64,000 nucleotides of DNA from Nocardia wallacei (GTDB lineage Bacteria; Actinomycetota; Actinomycetes; Mycobacteriales; Mycobacteriaceae). The DNA lies in assembly GCF_014466955.1 (NCBI RefSeq), contig NZ_AP023396.1:7502001-7566000 (forward strand), written 5' to 3'. Positions 1 through 8,707 of this stretch are shown in pieces (position 1 is the stretch's first letter; the number at the start of each line of letters is the position of its first letter). The translations under genes and the position numbers were made by a program. The notes beneath the pieces were generated by a model. The model searched no databases. It was given only the letters and a program-made list of their open reading frames with translations, and had not been told where the DNA came from.

Positions 1-1819
1 CCGCCTCGTCCAGCTCCATGATGTCGTTGTCCAGGTTGGACAGCACCGCGCGAGTCGCGGTGAGTTCCGGCAGCACGTTGCGGGCGAAGAACTGCGCGGT
101 GGCTACCTTGCCCTCGTAGAAGGGCTCGGTGGCGCCGTTGTCGAGGGCCTTGATGGCGACCTCGGCCTGCTGCAGCAGCTGCCAGCCGATGAGCAGATCG
201 CCCACGGCGAGCAGGAACCGCACCGAACCCAGGCCGACCTTGTACAGCTCGTCCGGGTTCTCCTGGGCGGCCATCAGGTGGCCGGTCAGGGTGGCGGCCA
301 TGCCCTGCACATCCTCCAGGGCGGTGGCCAGCAGCTTGCGCTCGGCCTTGAGCCGGCCGTTGCCGCCCTCACGCTCGATGAACTTCTGGACCTGTCCGGC
401 CACGTGCGCCAGCGCCACACCGCGGTCGCGGGCGATCTTGCGGAAGAAGAAGTCCTGCGCCTGGATGGCGGTGGTGCCCTCGTAGAGGCTGTCGATCTTG
501 GCGTCGCGGATGTACTGCTCGATCGGGTAGTCCTGCAGGAAGCCCGAACCGCCCAGCGTCTGCAGCGACTCGGTCAGGTACTGGTAGGCCCGCTCGGAGC
601 CGACGCCCTTGACGATCGGCAGCAGCAGGTCGTTCACGCGGGCGGCCAGGTCGGCGTCCGCGCCCGAAACCTGTTCGGCCACAACGGCATCCTGATGCGC
701 GGCGGTGTACAGGTACACCGCGCGCAGACCCTCGGCGTACGCCTTCTGCATCGCCAGGCTGCGGCGCACGTCGGGGTGGTGGGTGATGGTGACGCGCGGC
801 GCGGTCTTGTCGGTCATCTTGGTCAGGTCCGCGCCCTGCACGCGCTGCTTGGCGTACTCCAGCGCGTTCAGGTAACCGGTCGACAGGGTCGCGATGGCCT
901 TGGTGCCCACCATCATTCGCGCGTGCTCGATGACCTCGAACATCTGCGCGATGCCGTTGTGCACCTCGCCGACGAGCCAGCCCTTGGCCGGGATGCCGTG
1001 GCCGCCGAAGGTGACCTCACAGGTGGCCGAGACCTTCAGGCCCATCTTGTGCTCGACGCCGGTGACGAACACGCCGTTGCGTTCGCCCAGTTCGCCGGTC
1101 TCGTGGTCGAAGTGGAACTTCGGCACGAAGAACAGCGACAGGCCCTTGGTGCCCGGGCCGGCGCCCTCGGGGCGGGCCAGCACCAGGTGCATGATGTTCG
1201 GGAACAGGTCGTCGGAGTCGGCGGAGGTGATGAACCGCTTGACGCCCTCGATGTGCCAGGAGCCGTCCTCCTGCTGCACGGCCTTGGTGCGGCCCGCGCC
1301 CACATCGGAACCGGCGTCGGGCTCGGTCAGCACCATGGTGGCGCCCCAGCCCTGCTCGACGGCGATCTGCGCCCACTTCTTCTGCTCGTCGGTGGCGCTG
1401 TTGAAGAAGATGTTGGCGAAGCCGGGGCCCGCGGCGTACATGAACGCGGCGGGGTTGGCGCCCAGCACCAGCTCGGCGATCGCCCAATAGGCGCTGCGGG
1501 GGAACTTGATGCCGCCCAGCTCCTCGGCGACGGCGTAGGAATCCCAGCCGCCCTCCTGCAAGGTGCGGTAGCTCTTCTTGAACGACTCCGGCAGCGACAC
1601 GCTGTGCGTCTCCGGGTCGAAGACCGGGGGGTTGCGGTCGGCGTCGGCGAACGACTCGGCCAGCGGGCCCTCGGCGAGACGACGAACCTCGTTGATCATC
1701 TCCTTGACGGTGTCGGCGTCCAGGTCGCCGAATGCGCCGCTGTCCAGGATGGAACCCAATCCCAGGACCTCGAAGAGGTTGAACTCCAGGTCCCGGACAT
1801 TGCTCTTGTAGTGACCCAT
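1..1819 (-). CDS. fadE5: Acyl-CoA dehydrogenase, FadE5-like (3' end cut by window edge)
   Basis: FAD-dependent acyl-CoA dehydrogenase for fatty-acid beta-oxidation. The 606 visible residues begin [10 protein letters not shown] and follow mycobacterial FadE5 closely throughout. Visible landmarks are [20 protein letters not shown] (flavin/substrate loop), the catalytic-region block [20 protein letters not shown] and [20 protein letters not shown]. FadE5 is about 611 residues, so only a few C-terminal residues lie outside the window. The ATG is preceded by a GGAGA-type ribosome site. A divergent hydrolase gene starts about 200 bp upstream, and inverted repeats fill that gap. The sequence similarity is from memory of the family, but it is extensive. 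Confidence 0.94.
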   Translation of the reverse strand, partial: MGHYKSNVRDLEFNLFEVLGLGSILDSGAFGDLDADTVKEMINEVRRLAEGPLAESFADADRNPPVFDPETHSVSLPESFKKSYRTLQEGGWDSYAVAEELGGIKFPRSAYWAIAELVLGANPAAFMYAAGPGFANIFFNSATDEQKKWAQIAVEQGWGATMVLTEPDAGSDVGAGRTKAVQQEDGSWHIEGVKRFITSADSDDLFPNIMHLVLARPEGAGPGTKGLSLFFVPKFHFDHETGELGERNGVFVTGVEHKMGLKVSATCEVTFGGHGIPAKGWLVGEVHNGIAQMFEVIEHARMMVGTKAIATLSTGYLNALEYAKQRVQGADLTKMTDKTAPRVTITHHPDVRRSLAMQKAYAEGLRAVYLYTAAHQDAVVAEQVSGADADLAARVNDLLLPIVKGVGSERAYQYLTESLQTLGGSGFLQDYPIEQYIRDAKIDSLYEGTTAIQAQDFFFRKIARDRGVALAHVAGQVQKFIEREGGNGRLKAERKLLATALEDVQGMAATLTGHLMAAQENPDELYKVGLGSVRFLLAVGDLLIGWQLLQQAEVAIKALDNGATEPFYEGKVATAQFFARNVLPELTATRAVLSNLDNDIMELDEA

Positions 1820-1895
1820 TTTCTCTCCGTTGAGGTTGGTGCGGTCCGGTTGTGCCGTTCCCGCCCGTTGTGTCCACCGGTAGCCGTCAGCCTGC

Positions 1896-1936
1896 TACTC
1901 GCGGGTAACTTACACTGTATATTACCGACGGGTAAT
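1896..1936. promoter_or_regulatory. Inverted-repeat operator region upstream of fadE5
   Basis: ATTACCGACGGGTAAT at 1921-1936 is a perfect inverted repeat (6-bp arms, 4-bp spacer). A related imperfect copy, TACTCGCGGGTAA, lies at 1896-1908. Both are within about 120 bp upstream of the fadE5 start, in the gap between divergent genes. This fits a TetR-type fatty-acid regulator site, but the regulator cannot be identified here. Confidence 0.4.
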
Positions 1937-2017
1937 CCGGGTTTCAACGGGTTGAGCGGCCGATGTGACGCGATGAACAGTTGACAGGCCGGTACGACGC
2001 GCGGGACGAGGTGCCCG

Positions 2018-2665
2018 GTGACGCTCCCGGGAGTCCGCCGACCAGCGGGTTACCGTGTGGGCGTGCGCATCGACACGAGTGCCGGACCCGCGGAAATCGA
2101 GTTGGACCGCCCGCCACGCGCCACGTTCCTGCTGCTGTTGACCCACGGGTCCGGCGGCGGGGTCGACGCGCGTGATCTGCTGGCCGTGCGCGATTGCGCG
2201 GTCGGCCTCGGCGGCGCGGTGGCGCGGGTGGTGCAGCCCTACCGGGTCGCGGGACGGCGCGCACCCGGCTCCGCGGCCGTCCAGGACGCGGCCTGGCTCG
2301 AGATCGTCGCCGCGCTCCGCAAGAAGGTGCGCAGGGTGCCCCTGATTCAGGGCGGCCGCAGCAACGGCGCCCGGGTAGCCTGCCGCACCGCGGTCGAAGC
2401 CGACGCGAAAGGCGTTGTGGCCCTGTCCTTCCCGCTGCACCCTCCGGGTAAGCCGGAGAAGACCCGCCGCGAGGAACTCCTGGCCGCCCGCCCGATCGAG
2501 GTGGTCGTGATCAACGGCGACCGCGACCCCTTCGGCGTCCCCGCCCCCGCCGACGCCGCTGACGTGAAAGTCGTCCCCGGCCAACCACATTCGTTCCGCT
2601 CCGGCTTCGACCTGATCACGGCGACCGTCGAGCCCTGGCTGCTGCGGTGGAGCGAGAAGGGTTGA
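2018..2665 (+). CDS. Small alpha/beta hydrolase (KANL3/Tex30-like)
   Basis: A 215-residue protein with a dienelactone-hydrolase-like fold. An oxyanion-type strand FLLLLTHGSGGG (residues about 36-47) is followed by the nucleophile elbow GGRSNGAR (about 110-117), an acidic turn VVVINGDRDPFG (about 168-179) and the terminal histidine in GQPHSF. This gives a complete Ser-Asp-His set. The chosen GTG has GGACGAGG upstream. In-frame GTGs at 2057 and 2063 are alternatives, the last giving an N-terminus VRIDTSAGPAEIE that looks more family-like. The substrate is unknown. Confidence 0.85.
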   Translation: MTLPGVRRPAGYRVGVRIDTSAGPAEIELDRPPRATFLLLLTHGSGGGVDARDLLAVRDCAVGLGGAVARVVQPYRVAGRRAPGSAAVQDAAWLEIVAALRKKVRRVPLIQGGRSNGARVACRTAVEADAKGVVALSFPLHPPGKPEKTRREELLAARPIEVVVINGDRDPFGVPAPADAADVKVVPGQPHSFRSGFDLITATVEPWLLRWSEKG

Positions 2666-2686
2666 ACCCCGGCCGATCGTGACCGG

Positions 2687-3388
2687 TCAGGCCGGGGCGT
2701 CCACCGCCTGCTGCTCCAGATCGGGGACCGTGCTGGTGGCGACGACGAGGGCGTCGATGGCGTCGCCCGCTTCGGTGGGGCGCAGGACGCGGTCGGCGAC
2801 GCGGATTCGGATGTGGTCGCCGGCCGCGGCCAGGTCGGCGCGGATGTCGTGCGGGGTGAACAGGATCGAGGGGTCCTGGGGGCCGCCGTGGCCCTCGGTG
2901 ATGTTGGTGGTGTCGTGGCCGAGGACGAGCAGGGTGCCGCCGGGCGAGAGCAGGTCGGCGAGGTGGCCGAGCAGGGCGCGGCGCGGGGCGGGTGGCAGAT
3001 GTAGGTAGACGAGCAGGATCAGTTCGAACGGGCCGGTGAGGCCCGCCGCGGCCGGGTCGGTGACGTCGGCGCACTGCCAGTCGATGCGACCACGCACCGA
3101 GCGGGACAGGCGCGACGCGATCGTGCGGCCCTTGTCGATGGCGACCTGGGAGAAGTCGACCGCCCGGACCTGCCAGCCGTGCGTGGCCAGCCACACCGCG
3201 TTGCGCCCCTCACCGCAGCCCAGATCCAGTGCGCGCGGCAGCGGCGGGGGCGCCTCGCCCGGGGCGTCCGGCTGCAGCGTGATCCGCCGCTCCAACCCGT
3301 GCACGTGCTCGACCACGGTGCCGTTCGGCGGTGCGCCCCATACCAATTCGCTCTGCGCGTAGCGCGCATCCCATTCGGCCGCGTCCAT
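2687..3388 (-). CDS. Class I SAM-dependent methyltransferase
   Basis: A 233-residue TehB/thiopurine-type methyltransferase. Motif I is ALDLGCGEGRNAVWLATHGW (around residues 52-71), motif II is VRAVDFSQVAIDKG, and the later strand LILLVYLHLPPAPRR precedes LLSPGGTLLVLGHD. The N-terminus MDAAEWDARYAQSELVWG is typical of small SAM methyltransferases in actinobacteria. It converges on the hydrolase gene ending at 2665. The acceptor substrate is unknown. Confidence 0.88.
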   Translation of the reverse strand: MDAAEWDARYAQSELVWGAPPNGTVVEHVHGLERRITLQPDAPGEAPPPLPRALDLGCGEGRNAVWLATHGWQVRAVDFSQVAIDKGRTIASRLSRSVRGRIDWQCADVTDPAAAGLTGPFELILLVYLHLPPAPRRALLGHLADLLSPGGTLLVLGHDTTNITEGHGGPQDPSILFTPHDIRADLAAAGDHIRIRVADRVLRPTEAGDAIDALVVATSTVPDLEQQAVDAPA

Positions 3389-3412
3389 GGGACCGAGTGT
3401 ATGGCGCGCCGA

Positions 3413-4519
3413 TTACAGCGTGGTGCGCATCAGGACGACGTTGTACTGGCTGTGCACGGTGGTGAGGAAGTACAGGTCACGGCCGGTCTGGTACGGGAAG
3501 ATCGACGGGGCGTAGGCGGTGGGGAGTTCCCGCGTGTCGATCAGCACCTCGGGGTCGGTCCACGGGCCCTCCGGCGCGGGCGCCGTCCGCATCACCACCG
3601 AATTCCAGGGGTCGGTGGTGAGCATGATGTACCGGCCGAGGTACTGGTTCCACATCACCGACAACTCGCCCACACCGCCGGTGATCGGCGCGGCCGCGTT
3701 CACATCGCCCTTGACCCAGCGTCCGCCGTCCCAGTACTCGTATTCGCCGAGATCCTCGATCGCGCCCTCGCGCACCCGCGCCACGTAGGCCGAATGATTG
3801 CGGCCCGACGGGGTGCCGTACTCGTAGACCCAGCCGTCGGACTTGGTGAAGGCGTTCATCTGGAAGTTGGCGTTGCCACCCTCGTTGGGGCGCCGGGTGA
3901 AGCCCAGGTCGGCCCAGGTCTCACCGTTGTCCGCCGAGGCGGCGAGGCCGGAGAAGTTGGTGGTCCACTGCCCCACCTCGTCCCAGCTCTGCACCGACAT
4001 CAGGCTCATGTACTGCACGCCGCCCACCGAGATGCCCGCCGTCGGGATGCGGCTGATCTCGATGAACGGGATCTTGGGACTGGGAATCAGATCGCGGGCC
4101 TGGCCGAACATGTCGCGGACCACGCTGTCGAAATAGATGCCGTTCGACGGGTCCTGGGTATGGCTGCGCACCAGGATGTTGCTGCGCCAGGCCCAGGTGC
4201 TGCCGGCCAGCAGGTTCGGCAGGCCGACACCCGCGGTGTCGCCGAACGCGGTGAGCATCTCGCCGTTTCCGTTGTCCCACATGATGCCCAGATCGGTGCC
4301 GAGCACGTTGTAATGCTCGGTATTGTTCGGGCTCGCCATTCCGGTCAACTGGAATACCGCGCGCGAGCGGCCGGGCAGTTGTGGCAGTCCATTGGTGCCG
4401 TTCAGCACGGGAATCGGATTGATGGCGTTGGGGTTTGCCACGGCCGGCGCGGTGACGGTGAGGAGCAAGGCCGAGGCGCCCGCCATCGCGGACAGCAGGA
4501 TCGAAACAGTCCTGGTCAA
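3413..4519 (-). CDS. Exported DUF4185-family protein
   Basis: A 368-residue secreted protein. A cleavable signal peptide (residues about 1-28, ending TAPAVANP) precedes a five-bladed-propeller-type DUF4185 domain. Recognisable segments are NTEHYNVLGTDLGIMWDNGN, MLTAFGDTAGVG, YVARVREGAIEDLGEYEYW and ELSVMWNQYLGRYIMLTTD. The family is common in the actinobacterial envelope, and a glycan-related role is suspected but unproven. The start is TTG with GGAGGG nine bases upstream. No in-frame ATG gives an intact signal peptide. Confidence 0.85.
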   Translation of the reverse strand: MTRTVSILLSAMAGASALLLTVTAPAVANPNAINPIPVLNGTNGLPQLPGRSRAVFQLTGMASPNNTEHYNVLGTDLGIMWDNGNGEMLTAFGDTAGVGLPNLLAGSTWAWRSNILVRSHTQDPSNGIYFDSVVRDMFGQARDLIPSPKIPFIEISRIPTAGISVGGVQYMSLMSVQSWDEVGQWTTNFSGLAASADNGETWADLGFTRRPNEGGNANFQMNAFTKSDGWVYEYGTPSGRNHSAYVARVREGAIEDLGEYEYWDGGRWVKGDVNAAAPITGGVGELSVMWNQYLGRYIMLTTDPWNSVVMRTAPAPEGPWTDPEVLIDTRELPTAYAPSIFPYQTGRDLYFLTTVHSQYNVVLMRTTL

Positions 4520-4700
4520 GTCGGTGAGCCCTCCGGATTCTGGCCGAAGCGCGGGTGCGGCCCACCGCGGACTGGCTTGTGATGCCGCACACGTTTATCG
4601 ACTGGCTGGCATAAGCGAGCAAATGCTAGCAGCGAATCTCGCCGGAATGCGTTTACCGCACCGAGGTTCGGGGCACTGCACAGTTTCCGGGGGAAATTGT

Positions 4701-5444
4701 CTAAAAATTCGACAATGCCTGCCGCACGATCAGCGGCAGTTGTGTGGCGCGTTCGATACCGAGGGTGCGGCGCACCCCGGCGTGCCAGCTCCGGTCGAAC
4801 AGCCGCTTGGCGCTCGCCACCGCGTGCGGCGAGCGGGCCGCGATCCGGTCGGCCAGTTTCTCGGCGGCCGCGCGCGGGTCGGCGGTCACCTCGGTGATCA
4901 ACCCGATGCGCTCGGCGTAGGCGGCGTCCACCGGATCGGCGGTCATGGTCAGCAGCAGCGCCTTGTCGATACCGATCAGCCGCGACAGCGTGGCGGCGCC
5001 GGTCATGTCCGGGATCAGGCCGTGCCCGGCCTCCATTACCGCGAAGTCCGCGTCCGGGGTGGCGAAGCGGATGTCCGCGGCAAGCGCCAGCTGCAACCCG
5101 CCGCCGAAGCAGTGCCCGTGCACGGCCGCGATCACCGGCTGCGGCAGTCGCCGCCACGTCCAGCACGCCTCCTGAAAGGTGTTGGTGCCCAGCCACGGAA
5201 TCGGCACGAAGTTCCGGACGATGGTCAGCGGGTCGCCAACGGCCTTCGCGATGTCCAGACCGCTGGAGAAGCTGGGGCCGTTGCCGGACAGGATCACCGC
5301 GCGGATGTCGTCGCGCCTGCCGACGACGCGGGCCACCCGCACCAGGTCGCGCAGCATCTCGATGGTCAGGCCGTTGTGCTTGCCGGGACGGTCCAGGGCG
5401 ACATGGGCCCGGTCGCCGTCGACGGTCAGGGACACATTGCTCAT
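4701..5444 (-). CDS. Enoyl-CoA hydratase/isomerase (crotonase family)
   Basis: A 247-residue crotonase-fold protein. The N-terminus SNVSLTVDGDRAHVALDRPG leads to the oxyanion segment SGNGPSFSSGLDI (around 62-74) and the second oxyanion strand AVHGHCFGGGLQLALAADIR (around 112-131). A conserved acidic segment DADFAVMEAGHGLIPDMTGA follows. A role in acyl-CoA hydration or isomerisation is inferred from the family. Its ATG lies inside the ATGA overlap with the upstream alpha/beta hydrolase gene, so the two are translationally coupled. Confidence 0.9.
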   Translation of the reverse strand: MSNVSLTVDGDRAHVALDRPGKHNGLTIEMLRDLVRVARVVGRRDDIRAVILSGNGPSFSSGLDIAKAVGDPLTIVRNFVPIPWLGTNTFQEACWTWRRLPQPVIAAVHGHCFGGGLQLALAADIRFATPDADFAVMEAGHGLIPDMTGAATLSRLIGIDKALLLTMTADPVDAAYAERIGLITEVTADPRAAAEKLADRIAARSPHAVASAKRLFDRSWHAGVRRTLGIERATQLPLIVRQALSNF

Positions 5445-6235
5445 GACGGACTCCCGGTGCTCGCGTCCAGTTGATCGAGAATGACCCGGGCGCAGCGTTC
5501 CGGATCGTCGTAGAACGGGGTGTGGCCGCTGCCGGGCAGCGTGCGGTGGCGGGCGCCGGGCAACCAGGCGCGGGCGCGGCGACTCTGTGTGGCATGGGTG
5601 AGCAGGATGTCGCGGTCGCCCCAGGCGACGGTGACCGGGATCCGGTCCAGGCGCCCGCCGTGCTGCAGCCGCGCGTCGTCGAAAGAGGCCAGGGCGCTGT
5701 CGAATCCGGGCGCGTACATGGCGCCGTGCGCGGTGTCGAGCGCGACCTGCGGCGGGACGGCCCACGGCTTGCCGAACACCAGGCTCAGGAAGGTGGTGCG
5801 GCCCGCGGGCGTGCCGAGGATCGCCGGCAGCGCCCGGCGCATGCGCAGGCCCAGCGCTTTCGATACACCCAGTGAACGCTGGCACCACACGCGCCCGGCG
5901 ACCGACCAGAATCCGATCGGCGAGAAGGCGGTGACCGAGCGGGCCAGGCCGCGGGCGCCGAGGTTCAGCACGATCAGCCCGCCCATGGAATTGCCCGCCA
6001 GATGCGGCCGCTCGAGTCCCTGATCGGCGAGGAAGGCGGCGAGGGCGTCGGTGAGCTCGTCGACGGTGGTGCGTTCGAGCGGGGCGGACGCGCCGAACCC
6101 GGGCAGGTCGACGGCGAACACCTCGAACGACCGCGCCAGCGTGTCGATGACCGGCTCCCACACCTGCCACCGGCTACCGACTCCGTGCACCAGGACCAGC
6201 GGTTCGCCCGCACCGACTCGGTGGTGGTTCAGCAT
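5441..6235 (-). CDS. Alpha/beta hydrolase
   Basis: A 264-residue hydrolase beginning MLNHHRVGAGEPLVLVHGVG. The HG oxyanion motif, the nucleophile elbow GNSMGG, the acid-bearing turn VAWGDRDILL and the final HTPFYDD histidine are all present. The start at 6235 is preceded by GGGGAG and GAAGAG. An upstream in-frame start at 6301 would add 22 residues unlike the family. Its stop overlaps the crotonase start by four bases, suggesting a two-gene lipid-catabolic operon. The true substrate is unknown. Confidence 0.88.
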   Translation of the reverse strand: MLNHHRVGAGEPLVLVHGVGSRWQVWEPVIDTLARSFEVFAVDLPGFGASAPLERTTVDELTDALAAFLADQGLERPHLAGNSMGGLIVLNLGARGLARSVTAFSPIGFWSVAGRVWCQRSLGVSKALGLRMRRALPAILGTPAGRTTFLSLVFGKPWAVPPQVALDTAHGAMYAPGFDSALASFDDARLQHGGRLDRIPVTVAWGDRDILLTHATQSRRARAWLPGARHRTLPGSGHTPFYDDPERCARVILDQLDASTGSPS

Positions 6236-6430
6236 TCTCTTCAACTCCCCGCGCCGGGTGATGGACGGCGCCAACAGTAGCAACGATTGGCGCTGCGCCA
6301 ACAGGTTGCGCGACAGTGCTTCCGCACGATTTTCCGGTCACCGACTGTTCCCGGCCCGCGCGATACGGCAGGATCACGACGGCGGTTGTGCCGCCGCACG
6401 ACACACCACATTGCATGAAACGAGGAACCG

Positions 6431-6763
6431 TTGAGGATTTCGCTGATTGCCGCCGCGCTCGTCGCCCTGCCACTACTGGCGGGGTGCGGCGGCTCGGATC
6501 ATTCGGAGCACGAGTCGAAGATCACCCAGGCGGATCTGTCCAAGGCCCTGCAGGACAGCGGCCTGAAGGATGCCGCGATGGCCGACTGCGCCGCCAAACA
6601 CTATGTGGACGAGGGCATTTCGCAGGACGGGCTGAAGATCATGACCAAGCCCGGCACCAACGCGCAGACCTCCGACCCGGCCGCGATGGGCCTGAGCCAG
6701 GACGACGCCGCCAAGGCGCAGTCGGCCACCAAGGCGATCGTCAAGGAGTGCCTGCAGCAGTGA
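6431..6763 (+). CDS. Small lipoprotein of unknown function
   Basis: A 110-residue protein with a TTG start preceded by CGAGGA. A hydrophobic signal (residues 1-17) ends in the lipobox LLAGC, so the mature protein should be lipidated at the cysteine. The mature part is helical and charged and contains two more cysteines (MADCAAKHY, VKECLQQ) that could form a disulphide. The function is not recognised. Confidence 0.8.
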   Translation: MRISLIAAALVALPLLAGCGGSDHSEHESKITQADLSKALQDSGLKDAAMADCAAKHYVDEGISQDGLKIMTKPGTNAQTSDPAAMGLSQDDAAKAQSATKAIVKECLQQ

Positions 6764-6943
6764 GTTCGGGTCCGGTTCCCCCACCGGACATGTCCGAATA
6801 TTTCCACCCGAAAATGGCGCGAAGTTTGCTGGACACTCGCTAAGCTGTTCGCGTCTCCGCAGTGAGATGCCCTGCAGAGCGGGCCGCGATTGCCCCCGCG
6901 GCCCGCTGTCGCATCCGTCCGATGTCGTCTCCCGAGGGGGAAG

Positions 6944-7129
6944 ATGATGCTCAGCCTGATCGCTTCGAGGTCTCCTGCGGAGCAACTGCTTTCGGACATT
7001 CGCGCCGCCGGGTACACCGTCGAGGAGTTCATCGCGCTCCTGCGGGTGGACCCGATCGAGGACACCCGGCCGTTGCCCCCGATAACGGACAACGAGTTCT
7101 GGGTGATTCCGCCCCGCCGCGCGGGCTGA
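6944..7129 (+). CDS. Small hypothetical protein
   Basis: A 61-residue protein with start MMLSLIASRS and a strong GAGGGGGAAG ribosome site. A central helix (AEQLLSDIRAAGYTVEEFIALLRV) is followed by a proline-rich tail with NEFWVIPP. The protein ends just before the convergent marR stop. No family is recognised. The ribosome site and acceptable codon usage support reality. Confidence 0.6.
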   Translation: MMLSLIASRSPAEQLLSDIRAAGYTVEEFIALLRVDPIEDTRPLPPITDNEFWVIPPRRAG

Positions 7130-7136
7130 GGCGAAG

Positions 7137-7631
7137 CTACTCGGATTTCGGCGCGCGCTTGCGCGGGGTCGCGGAGCGCGGCGGTTGGGCGCGCATGTGG
7201 TCGCGGACCCGCGTCATGATCTCCCCCAGTTCGGTGACGTCGCGCGGGGGTAGCGGGTCGAAGAGCATCCGGCGGGTCACCTCGACGTGGCCGGGCAGCA
7301 CCTGTCGCACCCGGGCCGAGCCCGCCTCGGTAATGGTGACGATGGTGGCGCGCTGATCGTCCGGGCTGGGCGCGCGGGTGATCAGGCCCGCCCGTTCCAG
7401 CAGACCGGCCTGGTGGGTGAGGCCGCTGCGGCTGTAGACGACGCCGTCCGCCAGCTCGGTCATGGTCAGCTGTCCCTCGGCCCCGGCGAGCCGGGCCAGC
7501 ACCTGGAACTGCACGTAGCTGAGATCGCCCGCGGTGCGCAACTGCTGTTCCACCGCGTGCTGCAGCAGGCTGACCGCCTCCATGAGCGCGAAGTACGTGC
7601 TCAGCTCTTCCGGCTGCAAAGGTTCGGCCAC
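7137..7631 (-). CDS. MarR-family transcriptional regulator
   Basis: A 164-residue winged-helix regulator. The dimerisation helix (LMEAVSLLQHAVEQQLRTAG) precedes SYVQFQVLARLAGAEGQLTMTELADGVVYSRSGLTHQAGLLERAGLI (HTH and recognition helix). The wing PSPDDQRATIVTITEAGSA is characteristic. The start is GTG. It is transcribed divergently from a quinone-oxidoreductase-type gene. Three palindromes in the 135-bp gap are the likely operators, implying autoregulation and control of the oxidoreductase, probably in response to electrophiles or phenolics. Confidence 0.92.
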   Translation of the reverse strand: MAEPLQPEELSTYFALMEAVSLLQHAVEQQLRTAGDLSYVQFQVLARLAGAEGQLTMTELADGVVYSRSGLTHQAGLLERAGLITRAPSPDDQRATIVTITEAGSARVRQVLPGHVEVTRRMLFDPLPPRDVTELGEIMTRVRDHMRAQPPRSATPRKRAPKSE

Positions 7632-7646
7632 ATCCTCATCCTAAGT

Positions 7647-7746
7647 GCTTCGACGTCGAAGCTATGTGACCGCCTTCACAGCACCTATGCCTTTTGCTTC
7701 GATATCGAAGCAGTTACTCTTCTCAACATGCTTCGATATCGAAGCA
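7647..7746. promoter_or_regulatory. Three palindromic MarR operators
   Basis: GCTTCGACGTCGAAGC (7647-7662), TGCTTCGATATCGAAGCA (7695-7712) and an identical second copy of the latter (7729-7746) are all perfect palindromes. Centre-to-centre spacings are 49 and 34 bp. The last copy ends 20 bp before the oxidoreductase ATG, and the first begins 15 bp before the marR start. This arrangement fits cooperative repression of both divergent genes. Confidence 0.8.
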
Positions 7747-7766
7747 CATTGAGCTGGGAGGCAGAT

Positions 7767-8702
7767 ATGAAGGCAGTGCGCTACCACCGGTACGGCGACA
7801 GCGACGTACTGGAGTACGAGGAGTCCCCGCGGCCCGTCCCGGGCGCGGGCGAGGTGTTGGTGCAGGTGGCCGCCACCTCGTTCAATCCGGTCGACGCGAT
7901 GATGCGCGCCGGTCATCTGAGTGAGGTGTTCCCGATCGCCCTGCCGCACGTGCCCGGTCTGGATCTCGCCGGGACGATCGCCGAAGTCGGCGCGGGAGTC
8001 GAAGGGCAGCGGCCCGGCGATCCGGTCGTGGCGTTCCTGCCGATGACCGCGGACGGTGCGGCCGCCGAGTACGTGCTCGCACCCGCCGAGGTGCTGGCGG
8101 CGGCGCCGACGACGGTGGACGCGGCCGAGGCCGCCGCCCTGCCCGTCGCCGGGCTGACGGCGTGGCAGGCGTTGTTCGACGTGGCCGAATTGCGGGCCGG
8201 TCAGTCGATTCTGGTGAACGGCGCCGGTGGGGCGGTCGGCGGCTACGCGGTCCAGCTCGCGAAGCAGGCCGGGGCCGTGGTCACCGCGACGGCGAGTGCC
8301 CGGAGCGCGAAACGATTGCGCGACTACGGAATCGACCGCATCGTCGATCATCTGGACTACACGGCCACGCCGGTCACCGTGGCGGGCAAGCCGTTCGACG
8401 TGGTGATCAATCTGGTGGGCACCACACCGGAGGAGACCGCCGCGCTCGTCGACCTGGTCGCCGACGGCGGGGTGCTGGCGAGCGCCACGACTCCCGCTCC
8501 GGAGCATCCGGGCCGTGGCGTGCGGACGCCGCGGATCTTCGTCCGCAGCGACGCCGGACAACTGGCCGAACTCGTCCGTCGCGTCGACGCCGGAGAGCTG
8601 CGGATCGATGTCGCCGACCGCCGACCGCTGGCCGACCTCGCGGCCGTGCACGCCGACGCCGATGCCGGCCGGCTGCCGGGCAAGACGATCCTGGTGGCCT
8701 GA
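7767..8702 (+). CDS. NADPH:quinone oxidoreductase-like MDR protein
   Basis: A 311-residue medium-chain dehydrogenase/reductase of the zinc-free quinone-oxidoreductase branch. It shows the N-terminal catalytic fold (MKAVRYHRYGDSDVLEYEE), the GLDLAGTIAEVGAGV block and the Rossmann motif ILVNGAGGAVGGYAVQLAKQ (around 145-164). The zinc-binding cysteines of alcohol dehydrogenases are absent. It probably reduces quinones or enals with NADPH. The ATG follows GGGAGG, and the three palindromes upstream place it under the neighbouring MarR protein. Confidence 0.92.
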   Translation: MKAVRYHRYGDSDVLEYEESPRPVPGAGEVLVQVAATSFNPVDAMMRAGHLSEVFPIALPHVPGLDLAGTIAEVGAGVEGQRPGDPVVAFLPMTADGAAAEYVLAPAEVLAAAPTTVDAAEAAALPVAGLTAWQALFDVAELRAGQSILVNGAGGAVGGYAVQLAKQAGAVVTATASARSAKRLRDYGIDRIVDHLDYTATPVTVAGKPFDVVINLVGTTPEETAALVDLVADGGVLASATTPAPEHPGRGVRTPRIFVRSDAGQLAELVRRVDAGELRIDVADRRPLADLAAVHADADAGRLPGKTILVA

Positions 8703-8707
8703 GCGCC

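Noticed and set aside
278..1984. Long plus-strand open frame (568 codons) opposite fadE5
   Set aside because: The minus strand encodes an intact FadE5-like protein over the whole stretch; the plus-strand reading is a GC-driven shadow with no family pattern.
3179..4582. Plus-strand open frame of 467 codons opposite the methyltransferase and DUF4185 genes
   Set aside because: Both minus-strand genes have clear motifs, and the plus-strand reading is His/Arg-rich noise.
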